Shown here piece after piece: positions 44,920 to 56,341 of a stretch of 64,000 nucleotides of DNA. The notes under the pieces are model-generated. The model searched no databases. It had not been told where the DNA came from and saw only the letters and a program-made list of their open reading frames with translations. The stretch comes from Lepidodermella squamata (Eukaryota; Gastrotricha): positions 1,302,001 to 1,366,000 of the forward strand of contig JBLDXI010000074.1 of assembly GCA_047495785.1 (NCBI GenBank). Direction: 5' to 3'. The position numbers and the translations under genes are program-made. How positions within the stretch are numbered: position 1 is the first letter of the stretch; each line of letters starts with the position of its first letter.

Positions 44920-46175
44920 TTAAATGGTGAGCGCTGCGTAAACCTGAGTGAGTGTAGCAGAATTAGGAGAAGCGCAACGAGCGCTCAAAATCTGTGCGAG
45001 TGTAGCACCACTCGGTGTTATGTAGCAAATCTGAAGTACCGTAGCAAAAATCTGAGTGAACGTAGCAAGTCGAAAAAGTTATAATTACAGATTATTTAAA
45101 ACATTTAGTAAAATTATTCAAACAAAATTGAATTGGGCAATTCCATGTCAATTGGACCGACTACCCAACCCATGTTTTCAGATCATCGCGAAACATTTTT
45201 TTCGGATAGAGCTCGAAAAACTAAGGTATTTTTAGTAGGTATTTTTAGGTATTTTTATATACTCTTGCGACTTTTGTTAACACTTGATTGTTAACACAAT
45301 TAATGATTATGAATTTCTCTGAAAAAGAAGGATCTTCAACTGAGGGGGTGGGTGATTTCCATCTTTCGCCAGCCTTCGCCCTCTTCAAAACCGTTTATCG
45401 ATACGGACATTGACTATATGAAAATATTACTATTATTATTATTTATATACTCTTGCGACTTTTCATCCCACGCAGTCGCTCACCTGTAAAATTCAAAACG
45501 TGAATCCATGGTATAGACCCTAAAATCGACGGATGGAAACAATTCTCAACATGAAAAAACTAATGTTCTTATAATTTTCAAAAAATTTCCGGATAAGCCA
45601 ATCGCGGCAGAAGAATGGCAAAGTTGCCATAAACCTGCAAAGACAGCTGTTTTCAAAAATGCTAGGAAATTAATTATGAGAGCCTGCAAGATTTAGCTGG
45701 GCTCATTCGATAGACCGCGAAATCTAGTATTTATCCGCCTAAACACAACAAATTTGAGAATGATTATTTAATGAAAATAATTAAATTTATAACGAGCGTT
45801 AGGTGTCATAAAGTGGTCGCGTGCCGCATCTTTGCGAATTCAGCTCGAATAAAGTCACTATAGAAAGATCGTTTGCTTCCTATCTGTTACAGTGCTGTCT
45901 ATGCCAGATACGAAATTTCTGTCGGCTTCGTCCATAATATAACAACTTTTTACAAAATTCAGTTTTGATCAAATTGCTACGTTCACCCTTATTTTTGCGA
46001 CCGTCGCACCGCCTGCCGCGTCAAAGCACGCGTTTACGCAGCGGATTAGATGAATGCGCGACGGATTACGTATAAGTGCTACTAAACACGCGTTGCTGCT
46101 ACACTGTTTTGATTTCTGCTACGTTCACTCTGCAGCGCAACTCACTTTTCTGCTACGCTCGCTCAGCCACCCAAA
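44920..46175. mobile_element. Inverted-repeat-rich non-coding segment with GTAGCA words (MITE-like, edges approximate)
   Basis: On the left (44,930-45,085) the words GTGTAGCA, CGTAGCA and TGAACGTAGCA recur every 20-40 bp. On the right (45,940-46,170) the reverse complements (TGCTACG, TGCTACAC, GCTACGTTCA) recur, with longer matches such as GTGAACGTAGCA to its complement at about 45,975-45,990. A 22-bp direct repeat lies inside at 45254-45275 and 45442-45463. There is no coding capacity. The layout (terminal word arrays in inverted order over about 1.2 kb) resembles the element at 23.6-24.8 kb, but clear terminal repeats and a target duplication were not found. Confidence 0.4.
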
Positions 46176-46312
46176 AATAATAGGCTTTTCACTTTTCACC
46201 TAGACCATCTTCTTGAAATGGATATAAACAACACGTAAAGAACAAGGATTTCTAAATCCGAGTTATTCAATGACGCTAGCGATATAGTTGAGAAGTAGTT
46301 GAGTAGTAGTTG

Positions 46313-46384
46313 AGAAGTACGAAAAACTTCAATTTCTTTGATAGTATCGTTCGAAAGAGAAAGATTGAAGTTTTTCGTACTTCT
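46313..46384. repeat. Perfect 21-bp inverted repeat (hairpin)
   Basis: The arms 46313-46333 and 46364-46384 are exact reverse complements, with a 30-base loop. The left arm begins AGAAGTACGAAAAACTTC. A small RNA hairpin, a decayed MITE or a cruciform site are all possible. Confidence 0.75.
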
Positions 46385-47233
46385 GATAAAAACTATCATA
46401 GCATTTAATCATAGCCGAAATGAATTTCTGCTTTATCGATCGGTGCTCGTATTGGCTACCATCAAACAATCTGCAAGCTGAATTCTGGTTTTTTAGCTAG
46501 TTAGTGTTGCTTCCGCGTTGGCGTAAATGCAAACTCGGAGGGTTAACGCTCTGATGTGCAAATTTGAAAACTTGTTCTTGACGGACAAAAGCTGTGCAAT
46601 CGGTTTTTGAGACCCTACAGGACACCTGTGACCAACTTGAATACACTAGAACACCTAATTACGCGCTTTTTAACACATTAGTGGATTAATTTCACACCAA
46701 AATCGATGAAATCAGTGATTGATTGGAAATCGCGTATTGATTATTGGCAAGATAATTGTTGCCCAGTGCCAGCGAACAGCTCGATATTCCGTGATTCAAC
46801 CCTTTCCAGCAGCAGATGGAAAAAACCAAGTCTATATTGGTATCACCTCAAGGGTCTCAACAATGTCGAAATGACGAAGCAACGAAGAAGCCACAACCTC
46901 AAAAGCTATAGCTATTTTTCATGTTATCTTGGCAAACGCGCCCCGATCCTGCGAAACCGAAATGTCTGGTTATTTTGGGGGAATCAAATTCTGCAACAGC
47001 TACGATTACAGGCTGAAAGCCTTGCTGAGAGTAACAAATTACTTGTGTTTAGACTAAGATCGATATTTTAATATGCAGCCGACTTGTTCCATCTTATTCC
47101 ACTAGAGCAATCAACTCAGCAGAGGTTATCATTCTTATAAGAATAATGGCTTGAGTGTTCTCGTTTAATAAGACGGGCTTGGTTTCGATGCACAGTTGAT
47201 AATTACAAATGTCGCACCGTAAAACAATGCAAA
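46385..47233. other. Upstream region of the GDR gene cluster
   Basis: A 121-codon frame at 46706-47071 (+) has no signal peptide, domain or splice pattern and is not called. No other feature is supported. Confidence 0.35.
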
Positions 47234-48973
47234 ATGAATTACGTCAAGATAAGCGCCGCTGTCAGTTCGGTCGTACTCCTGATTTTCCACGTCATGGTCA
47301 CGTTTTATAACATGGACACTGGAAAACGCCGAGCAATCTCCGACGCTCTTTCAGGTCAAGCATCATCATCGAATAACTATGGCGGCACGCAGGATTCGTC
47401 ATCATTTTGTCTCGACGGCTCGCAGATGCGAAGCCCTCTAAATAGAATCGATTGGGCTCAGAAAGCAGCGAATGTCTTTGAAAAGAATTCGTTGAATATG
47501 CGGAAACCGCTTGCTGAAGTAGTTAGACATTACAGAGAGCCATACTTCAAGAAAATTCGGCATTCTATATTGGTATGTAATTAATTGCTCATTTTTATTA
47601 TTCTCAGCGATTAGTCGTTGACTGCCTTGCACCTTGCTTATATCCATTTTTATCCCTTATTCGTCGTTTTTTCGGACTGGTGAATCGGTTTGGACATGTT
47701 GAATATATCATGCGAAAAGTGTCTTCTCCTTTTATAGAATATCTGTTCATTATTTTAATAGAGCAAGGAGTGTAAGCCGAAGTATCTTGTTTATGAATGC
47801 ACCAGAGGCAGTCTATGCGGCGGACTAGGCGATCGCCTGCGAGGAATAGTAGGCCTTTTCTACCTCGCAATGGCCACAAATCGCATCCTTCACATCGTAT
47901 GCGACAAACCACCGGCAAAACTCGGAGATTTCTACAAAATTAATGCCGAGCTTTACTTTGACTCTTTCAATTCGAGTGGGCAATATTTGACTACAAAGCA
48001 GGCGATTGACATTTACAGGGTACGGCTGTTCAGAGCTCGGCGCAGAAGTGCTGCTTGGTATGGCTTTTTGAACGCTGACGACGAGCAGGGTTACATTGTT
48101 TTCGCTAAACAAATGATATCTAACCTAGGGAAGAATCACACAGATTACATCGGAGTTATTACTAACAGCTTTTCTGTCCTAAATGCTGCGTTCGAACAAA
48201 GTTCCGGAACCAATTTTGAGAAGGTATATTTGAACTAAACTCGTCGTCACAAGTCCTGATTAAATTGCATAATTTCATAACTATAGGCTACCTATTTTTC
48301 CTTCTTGATTTCAGCTGGTCTAAGAATACTGCTCAGCCATCCTAAAGACGTAATGTTACAAGCTCATGATGATTTGATCAAGTCATCATCCCTTACAAAT
48401 GCCGAATGGAATCGGTTATTTAAAATTGGACTGCAAATTAGGGGTGGCAAGTCGCAGTATGAAGATGTGGGTGGCCGGGTTGGAACTAAGAGAGAGGCAA
48501 GTGGCAGCAGGTTTTAACCTCAACACGTAAAACATACCGAATTTTCACAGCAAAATTGCTTCATTGACCAAATCTTTCAAACAATTTCAAACCATTCGTC
48601 GATTCAATCAGGCGAAAGATCGATTCGCGATTTCCTAGTTTTTGTCACAACGGATAATGAAAACCTGACGAATTACGTTACTACGATTCTAGCGACAAAT
48701 TACTCTATCAAGGCATTGAAATCGCCCGGTAATTCAATTCATTTGGACAAGGCCACGTCGGCAGATAGCGCTTCAAAAATCAAGCCGTTTCTCGACTTTT
48801 ACTTGTTGTCACAAATGGATGCGCTTGTTATTAGCCGAAGTGGTTTCGGAGAGCTGGCGTCGCTGGCAAGTCTCGTGCCAACCATGCGATTCAGAACGAA
48901 AGAAGAGGCCACGGGGCAAGCCCTTTGTTACTTTTATCCGTGGCGTATAAAGAATAACTTTATGGAGCGTTAA
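47234..48973 (+). CDS. GDR-family fucosyltransferase-like protein 2
   Basis: Exons 47234-47572, 47762-48223, 48287-48496 and 48551-48973 encode 477 residues. A short N-tail and signal anchor (SAAVSSVVLLIFHVMVTF) come first, then a family-specific FCLDG. The signature LCGGLGDRLRGIVGLFYLAM is followed by TNRILHIV, KIGLQIRGGK, FLVFVTTDN and MDALVISRSGFGELASL. About 24 residues found in genes 3 and 4 just before the third exon (around the FF/EYF block) are missing. The third intron has a GC donor (GCAAGT) and joins in phase with an ordinary CACAG acceptor. AATAAA sits two bases after the stop. A GT-B fold and GDP-fucose use are inferred from motif shape. Confidence 0.7.
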
Positions 48974-48974
48974 C

Positions 48975-48980
48975 AATAAA
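48975..48980 (+). terminator. Polyadenylation signal of GDR gene 2
   Basis: AATAAA begins two bases after the stop codon at 48973. Confidence 0.55.
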
Positions 48981-49258
48981 CATCCTTTGCTCAAATACTA
49001 TAATGATGAAGCCTAGTTTCATGGGGCATTAATTGTCAAAGACTTTGTGGTGTGGCGTATAACCGGCAGAATATTAAGTTTTGACTTATTGTAAAGATCT
49101 CTGCTACAACGTGGGACCTAGTAACAACTTGATAGCCAACCGCTCGATACTTAGTCCGTCGCTCTGAGTGCCGATCTCACTTGCATTGCTTAGAAGGATT
49201 GGTCTTCCGGCATGGTAGTCAAAATCAAAGAGTGAAGAAAGAGAACAGTTATAGAGAA

Positions 49259-50947
49259 ATGTTTCCCTTTCAGCCATGCCTCACTCTTGCATTTTCTATG
49301 CTACTACTCAGCCGTATTCTGTCTATTTTCATGAATATGGACTCAGAGACTGTTCTTGCTATGATCAGCTTCTTGACAAAGCATCCAATTCCCTTGAGTT
49401 CACAGAAGGACAGGTCCGGAATGTGCCTTGACGGAACTCCACTCGATCAGTCAATTCTGGAAGCCAATCAACCATCAATCAAAGTAGTTCTCAGCTACAG
49501 CAAACATTCCGAAAATGAAAGTAAAATCGTGGACTCGATGGTCAGGCAGATCGAAAAAAGCTATTTCAGCAAAATCTATTTCTCAATAATGGTTTGCCAG
49601 CTATTTGAGCCGATTTAATTTTAAATAAGTATCAAGTTTTCAGCGCGAATCTTGCCGGCCTAAATTCCTAGTCTATCGCTGTTCCAATGGCGATACTTGC
49701 GGTGGAACAGGTGATCGAATTCGTGGCATTACAGGACTTCTCTACCTTGCCATGGCTACCAATAGCATTCTTCACATTGCCTGGGACAAATACCCAACTA
49801 AACTAAGTGATTTCTTCATCAGTAACGCGAATCTTTACTTCTCAACCTTGCCGAAGCAAATGTTTGATGAAGCGGTGAGAAAATACGAAAAGAGGCGCCT
49901 AGAAGCTAGGCGAGGATACAAGTCGATGTTCAGGTTTTTGGACGACAGGGGTGAGCATACGTTCACCAAGTTTGCTGAAGAATTGATCGCAAACCCAAAT
50001 AAAAGTCCAGTTCGGTATTCCCAGGTCAATGCGAATATCTTGGTATCAATGAGCGCTGTCTTCCGGCCGATCTCCAACGACAACGAACAAGATCTCCAAG
50101 CGACCAAGATGTGGCGAAATCAGATTGTCTTCTTGCGAGAATATTTTCCAGAGATTTTTCCGACCGCAATGCAATGGGTAAATTCTAAAAATGTGTTACA
50201 ACTTCCTTCAACTCTCAATAATAATTTAAATAATTAATTGGATTTTCCGTATTTATGTATTGAATGTTAATTTTTTCAATAGGAAATCAGAGTCCCTCTC
50301 TTTATATCCGCTGCTTTGAGATTACTGTTCCAGCGGCCAACGCCCAGGCTGCAAAACGCTTACAACACTATCATGACCTCGCCCGGAGAGTGGAATCACC
50401 TTTTTAAAATCGGCGTTCAAATACGAGTAGGCATTTCGAAATACGAAAACGTCGCCGTTAAAGTAGGAACTTCCAGAGAAGTATTTTTTCTAAAAATCTG
50501 AATGTTCGCCTACTATAATTTTATCAGCTTTTAGATTGCTTTGTCAAGCAAGTGCTCGAAACCATATCGACTTTGAGTGACAGATCAAAAAACGAATTCC
50601 TAGTGTTTGTAACTAGTGACCTTCAAAATGTGACAGATTACATTACGTCGACTTTGGTAGCTGAGCATTCGATCAAAGCTTTTCAGTCACCTGGCGAGTC
50701 GATTCACGTCGACAAGATAGCAAAAGGTGGAGAGTCGCCAGATGAAGCTTCAGTAACCAAGCTTTTTCTTGACTTTTACTTGCTGTCTCAAATGGATTCG
50801 CTAATCATAAGCCGGAGCGGATTCGGTGAGATGGCATCGCTCAAAAGCCTCGCGCCTACAATGCGTTTTAGAAAGAATGAAGAGTCGAAAGTTCAGTCAA
50901 TGTGTTATTTCTACACATGGCGGTTGAAAAGCTTGGGCATGGAATGA
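49259..50947 (+). CDS. GDR-family fucosyltransferase-like protein 3
   Basis: Exons 49259-49591, 49644-50177, 50283-50480 and 50528-50947 encode 494 residues, with every junction in phase. The Met at 49259 precedes the signal anchor (LTLAFSMLLLSRILSIF). Signature blocks are MCLDGTPLD, RPKFLVYRCSN, TCGGTGDRIRGITGLLYLAM (GGTGDRIRG differs slightly from GGLGDRLRG), NSILHIAWDK, KIGVQIRVG, FLVFVTSD, IHVDK and MDSLIISRSGFGEMASL. The AATAAA overlaps the stop codon region. It is the middle of three tandem paralogues sharing intron positions. Confidence 0.7.
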
Positions 50948-51545
50948 ATAAATAATGCTGTAGAAGTTAGAAGTTCTTAGAGACTGTGTTAAACCCAGAT
51001 TTTCAAAGGTGCAAGGTGCAAAGACCAATCTCCTGAGGAATAAGATTTTTGTATCGCAGTGATTAGTGATTTATTTCAACGCTATGTAATAAAACGCAAT
51101 GAATATTCGTGATAAGCAACTTGCATAGCTGTGGGGCTTCCCGCAGCTCACGACGGCTACGCATTTCTTTGCTTTTTCGATAAGTCCTTCAAGTAATGTA
51201 TAATAAGTACTTCGAGAAATCACACGAACGTTATTGCTGGAGTATTCATCAGATGAAATTCATTCAAATTTTAAATAGCGTAGTTGAATAGTTGTTGTTG
51301 AATGAAGGAATAACAAGCTCTATTTTTGTCGAAATGAATACTTGCGCTGAGCTCATTCACGAATGACGTGACCGTCAATATCCATGTAGTATATGCTCAT
51401 TTATTCATCCTAATCAAACATGCGGCTGCGAAGTTGCCGGTCTTCGGTGAGATACCAACCGCTCAGCCGATCGATTAATCATGCCAGCCAACACTACAAC
51501 GTCGAACAAATCAGCACGGACCGCTTCATTGTGCAATGCGACTTG
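50948..51545. other. Spacer between GDR genes 3 and 4
   Basis: 598 bp. An in-frame extension upstream of gene 4 (from 51420) lies here, but the signal anchor favours the later Met. No other feature. Confidence 0.4.
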
Positions 51546-53317
51546 ATGCAGCTAGCTAAATTGTCGATAGTCGCTGGATCTTTCCTCCTTATCCTTGGCA
51601 TGAGTCTGATTTTCACGAGCATGGATACGAATACGCGTATGGTCATGTTCAATTCGGTTTTGGGTCGAAAACAGCAAGATGCCTCGCAAATGATTGAGCT
51701 GCCTGATGAAGCTATGAGCCCATCCGCAGTTGAAGTCACTGGGGATAGTTATGTGAGCGGCTCTGAGATGTGTCTTGATGGGACGCTGCCAAAAACAGCA
51801 TCTACTAGCAATTTCTCTTTGGAAATCGACGTTATCTACAAGCAATACGCTAACAATGCTAGCGAGATAGTTAATGCCCTTGTGAAACGATTCAAAGACA
51901 AATATTTCGCTAAAATTCAGTATTCAATAATGGTGAGTTGAGTTTTCCTATGTTTCCAATCGGGGACTATTGTAGAAGCTCCAGCAACTTTTTTACATTC
52001 TCCTTTCAGCGCCGAAACTGCAATCCTAAATTTCTCGTCTATCTATGCTCAAATAACATTGTCTGCGGAGGATTGGGCGACCGACTCCGTGGTGTAATCG
52101 GCCTTTTCTACCTCGCAATGGCAACAAACCGAATCCTGCACATCTCATGGGAAAAATCACCTGCAAAACTGAGAGAATTTTACAAAATCAATGCTGAGCT
52201 GTACTTTGGAGATCTTCTCGGTCAGTCGCTCAACTATAACCGGGCGGTGAAAATGTACGAAATGCGGCTTGATAGAGCTAGGTCACGCTTCAACGCGTTT
52301 CGCTTCACGTTCTTGGACCGGGTCGATGAGTGGCGGTATATCAAATTCGCGGAAGGCCTCGTCGCTGATCCGACAGGCAACACTGCAGAGTACCTCGAGT
52401 TCAACACGAACAGCTTCATAGCAATTTCAGCTGTTTTCCGGCCGAGCTGTTTTGGTAACGAAACTTCAAAAGTTTTCAGACAAAATCAGTTCTTCTTTGC
52501 GGAAGAATATTTTTTCGACTTATTCCAAGCTGGAGACGGGGCGAGAAAACTAGTAAATTTTTATATTGAGCTCTCGCGATAATTCCTCATGAATTCAAAT
52601 TTAGGTTATCAACTTTCCAATTCTGGTTTCAGCAGGATATAGAACTTTGTTCAACCAACCGGAACGAAGGCTTCTTAGATCTTACGAAAGCTTTGTGAAA
52701 GGTTCTGTTGGGGCTTTCGTTGGTTGGAATCGCCTAGTAAAAATTGGTGTTCAAATTCGGGCTGGGAAAACTCAATATGAAGACGTAGACGGTCGAGTTG
52801 GAACGGAAATGAAAGTTAGTTACCTAACCCAGCTTACAGATACAATGTACAAGTTGCATTTCAGCAAAACTGCTTCATCGAACAAGTCTTTCAAACAGTT
52901 TCAAACAGCTCTTCTCCACTGCTGGGATCAGAGGTCGTCAACAAATCGACAAGTGATTTTTTGGTCTTCGTAACTGCGGACAATCAAAGTGTAACTGATT
53001 ATGTGACTTCGATGCTGATCTCGAATTACTCAATACGGGTTGTTCAATTCTCCGGCCATTCGATACACCTTGACAAAGTTGGCTCATCGGCTAGTGAATC
53101 GGAGGATGAAGCAGCTGTTAATAAACCTTATCTCGACTTTTACATATTGACGCAAATGGATGCTCTCTTGATAAGCCGCAGTGGCTACGGGGAGATGGCT
53201 TCTATTGCTGGCCTAATGCCAACTATCCGTTTCAGAAAGGAAGCTGAGGCCTCTAACAGACCGTTTTGCTATTTCTACAAATGGAGTTTACAAACTCATT
53301 TTATGGAGAGGAGGTAG
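51546..53317 (+). CDS. GDR-family fucosyltransferase-like protein 4
   Basis: Exons 51546-51932, 52010-52552, 52605-52814 and 52865-53317 encode 530 residues. The signal anchor is LSIVAGSFLLILGMSLIF; an in-frame Met at 51420 would put a 42-residue tail before it. The signature is the cleanest in the cluster: NPKFLVYLCSNNIVCGG, GDRLRGVIGLFYLAM, TNRILHISWEK, KIGVQIRAGK, FLVFVTADNQ, HSIHLDK and MDALLISRSGYGEMAS. Cysteines CNPKF and QNCF are shared with genes 2 and 3. AATAAA comes three bases after the stop. Probably a Golgi lumenal transferase; the donor is not shown by the sequence. Confidence 0.72.
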
Positions 53318-53657
53318 CAAATAAAAATATTATTCAAATTTGAAATAAGATTTGAGGTTAACTACTGTTTTGAGTCTGACTAAAAAGCTTGCATCTGTCG
53401 TTTGCTTGCGTCTGTTTTTTCGAATTTTGTTCAAAATGTCGAATTTTTATCCAAATTACTTGCCTGTAATGGTGCTAAACTTCAATAAGGTGCGCCTAAT
53501 CTGAGTCAAGCAGATGGCTGACGCCGAGATAGACTTTTCCCGACTTCGCTACCGCCACACATTTATTTAGCAAGCAACAGATGGCTTAGCTAATAATCGT
53601 CAACCAGTATGACCAAAAATTGAGTTTATTTTCTTTATTGAAGTTGTTGGTTCGGAA
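53318..53657. other. Spacer, GDR gene 4 to the first Cys-loop channel gene
   Basis: 340 bp with only the GDR gene 4 poly(A) signal recognised. It should contain the channel gene's promoter. Confidence 0.4.
53320..53325 (+). terminator. Polyadenylation signal of GDR gene 4
   Basis: AATAAA starts three bases after the stop codon at 53317. Confidence 0.55.
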
Positions 53658-54964
53658 ATGAAATCAGGTCAAGTAGTTAGAAATCCCACCGTGATGTATC
53701 TTGCATTTGTCCTTGCAAGTGCAGTCTTTTGCTCAGCTTCTGGGTTCCAGGAACTGCCCACACCCGAACTACTTGCTATGTGCCCGCAGCTTTCGGCAAG
53801 TCGCCTCTTTCTCACGACTGAACCTCCAATCCGTGTTGATATCACGCTAACAGTCGACGTCTTTTTCGGCATTAACACGATAGACGAAAGTGTTGCTTTA
53901 CACGGCCAACTTCAAGCTGCTTGGTCTGTCGACTGCCCGGCAATCAGTAAATGGTCATCTGCAATTGGTCAAAACTTTTCATGGCGGCCCAATGAGTCGT
54001 ACCGAATATGGCAGCCGTCTTTCCTCCACATGTTCTCAAGAGGCGATGCTCTGCTAAGGGATGGGTTCAGCTCAAATTTCGTTCTTTCAAGCTCTCCATC
54101 AAATTCCGAGCTGAATTTCCGGCTGACCTTGAGTGGGACTTTTATATCTCAATGTCGCGTAGACTTGGTGTACTACCCGTTCGACGAGCAAGCTTGCGAC
54201 GTAATCTTCCAATCAAATGTCGCGAATTCGATCGAGTTCGGACAAATCGGACTTCAAGACTACTCGTCTCAGGACGAAATCGGCGGAAAAGTTGACTTGT
54301 CGCGAGTAACTTCTTCAAACTCCGAGTGGATGATCAAAAGCGTGACTACAACAAGCCGGCTTGAAAACTCCGGTGAGACGAATTCATCAATCAGCTACGC
54401 TGTGTTCAGTTTTCGGACCAAGCGCAGGCCACAGTACTTCTTGTACTATTGGCTGATCCCCTGTTTCATCTTATCACTACTGACTCTTTCAACCTTCATG
54501 TTACCAGTTGAAGACAGTCAGCGGCCAATGTTCAGCGTCAGGTAAGTACAGCAAATATTCATTTGATTAAGCTTAAAACGGGTATCACATTCAGCGTGCT
54601 GCTGTCGTTAATGGTTTTGCTATCACAAGTTGTGGAAAAAATTCCGGAAACGCCGCAGAATATCTTCATAACGCGCTACATTTCGATCGACATGACCTTT
54701 TCGCTTCTAGTCACCCTTTACGCCGCAATCGCCTGCCGACTCCGCGTCCACCGCCGCAATCGCTACTGCAACCGAAAATCCGCCCTCGGACTCGACGAAT
54801 CATCGCCGAAATCAAGCATTGACGTCGTTGGGACGCAAAACAAGCGGCTGTATTGCCGCGGCAAGTTTCAGTTGTACCAAATCATTGATTTCACGGCGTG
54901 CATGGCTGCTATCCACATTTGGGTCATTGCCTTGACCGCTGAAGCTTTGATGGAAATCGATTGA
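53658..54964 (+). CDS. Cys-loop ligand-gated ion channel subunit, divergent (1)
   Basis: Exons 53658-54541 and 54595-54964 encode 417 residues. A signal peptide (MYLAFVLASAVFCSASG) precedes a ligand-binding domain with FFGINTIDES and the 13-residue Cys loop CRVDLVYYPFDEQAC (YPFD instead of FPFD). Four membrane segments follow: M1 YYWLIPCFILSLLTLSTF, M2 SVLLSLMVLLSQVV (nAChR-like wording), M3 MTFSLLVTLYAAIAC, a short M3-M4 loop, and M4 ACMAAIHIWVIALT. The expected vicinal Cys pair of a nicotinic alpha subunit is not seen in loop C. It looks like a fast-evolving nAChR-type or orphan subunit; the ligand is unknown. Confidence 0.9.
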
Positions 54965-55348
54965 GAACAGTGTAGAACCTCCGGGAAAACATCCATTTTC
55001 ACCATGTGCCTAAAAATCAATGTCTGTTCAGGAATTTAAGAAAACCATTCGAGGAGATAACTTGGAGAAATCAGCAATTAAGATCCATTTTACAGCATTC
55101 CTTATTACCGGTAATCTATTTCACATGTTAGGAAAGTAAAATTTCGATAAATCAAATTTGACGTTTTATTAAAAAATTGTTCGTCAGTTATCTTAAGCAA
55201 TTCATCATTTAATATCAACTAAAATAATCAAAGTAAGAAGAGTGAGCCACAAAATATCAATTTGCTACTGTCTAACGACGAGTAACGCGGAGCAATGACT
55301 TAGTAATACTGAATTCTGACGGCAAGAAACAATTTTCTCCCGTCTTCT
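54965..55348. other. Spacer between convergent genes
   Basis: 384 bp between the channel gene (+) and the secreted-family gene N1 (-). It holds both 3' UTRs, and nothing else was recognised. Confidence 0.4.
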
Positions 55349-56341
55349 TTAGTTATTCGAAATTCGAACGTGACGGCGTGCTGTTTGCTGGCTGCCGAAA
55401 CGTGAGTGAATCAACGCGATGCTGACGTCGATCGCAAGTCGGCTGTTGGTCGATTTTCGTTCGATCAAATTGTAAGGACTGCCGAATTCGACTAGTTGGC
55501 GGTATTCGATGGGCCAGTGTAGAACTATCACAGGGTTAGCGGTGTAACGGCCCTCGCTTAAAATTTGAGTCATTTCTAAGAAAAAACCAGATTTCAGAAT
55601 TGTAAAGCCTATAAGAAAACACTTACCAATCCCGAGCGGAAACGTTTCAGACGAGTTTTTCTTGTGAAGGCCGAGCGTGATGTTGAAATCGAAAGTTCTA
55701 TCCTCAATGAGCAACCTTCGCCTGGAAGCAAGACTCGGCTTGAGCACAGTCGTCAGAAACCTCCCGCGCTGCAGCAGTAGTGAGAACTTCAGAATTTCAA
55801 GACCTGAAATTTCCGTCCAAGTCTCTCCCGAAATTTTCGTAGGCTCAATAGCTTCAACGGCGTCCTTACTCTTGCCATGAAACTTGGCCTCGAAGCCGTC
55901 GAAAATGGCGGTGAAATTTAAAGATCGAGCTGACGAATAATCAGCTGTGGAAATAGGAGGAGCCCGGCCGGAAAGGACGCGAGCCCTCGGTGTAGTTGAG
56001 GTGAAAGGCCAATCTTCTCCGGGCTGTCTTGCTGTAGGAAGGATTCCACGCCCGAAATTAGGCGCGGTCGTGTCGTCGTTTGCCGGCGGTTTCGTAACTT
56101 TACTGATCTTGATAAGAGCTACCCCTGCTGAGTTGTTTGGCATTAAAGAATGCAGCTTCGAGCCGTGATGGTTGATGTGGTGTATCTGGCGGAGTTTCCC
56201 AGTTTCTTCAAGGTCATTTCCAACAGGATTGTGATTGATGGCAATAATTTCGTCAGGAGCAGCAACGTCGCAATAGGCAGGTTCATTTAATATTAGAGCC
56301 AGGGTTACTAGTTCGGCCAAGAGAAGTTTGACGGCACACAT
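55349..56341 (-). CDS. Secreted protein N1, unrecognised lineage-specific family
   Basis: Exons 56341-55627 and 55575-55349 encode 313 residues. The 51-nt intron is stopless and a multiple of three, but splicing gives the better paralogue match. The signal peptide is LLLAELVTLALILN ending before EPAYC. A long linker rich in N, H, P and T follows. The C-terminal domain is shared with N2-N4: hydrophobic LTTVLKPSL, a basic RRRLLIEDRTFDFNITL strand motif, then YTANPVIVLHWP and a late LAIDVSIAL strand. Few cysteines are present. The alternating strands suggest a beta-rich extracellular domain. Function unknown. Confidence 0.68.
   Translation of the reverse strand: MCAVKLLLAELVTLALILNEPAYCDVAAPDEIIAINHNPVGNDLEETGKLRQIHHINHHGSKLHSLMPNNSAGVALIKISKVTKPPANDDTTAPNFGRGILPTARQPGEDWPFTSTTPRARVLSGRAPPISTADYSSARSLNFTAIFDGFEAKFHGKSKDAVEAIEPTKISGETWTEISGLEILKFSLLLQRGRFLTTVLKPSLASRRRLLIEDRTFDFNITLGLHKKNSSETFPLGIGKCFLIGFTILKSGFFLEMTQILSEGRYTANPVIVLHWPIEYRQLVEFGSPYNLIERKSTNSRLAIDVSIALIHSRFGSQQTARRHVRISNN

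Noticed and set aside
46706-47071. 121-codon plus-strand frame upstream of GDR gene 2
   Set aside because: No signal peptide, domain, paralogue or splice signal; composition is unremarkable.
48223-48320. Frameshift in GDR gene 2 at the TTTCAG acceptor at 48,314
   Set aside because: Using the earlier ATAG acceptor at 48,286 restores frame and matches genes 3 and 4, so no frameshift is needed.
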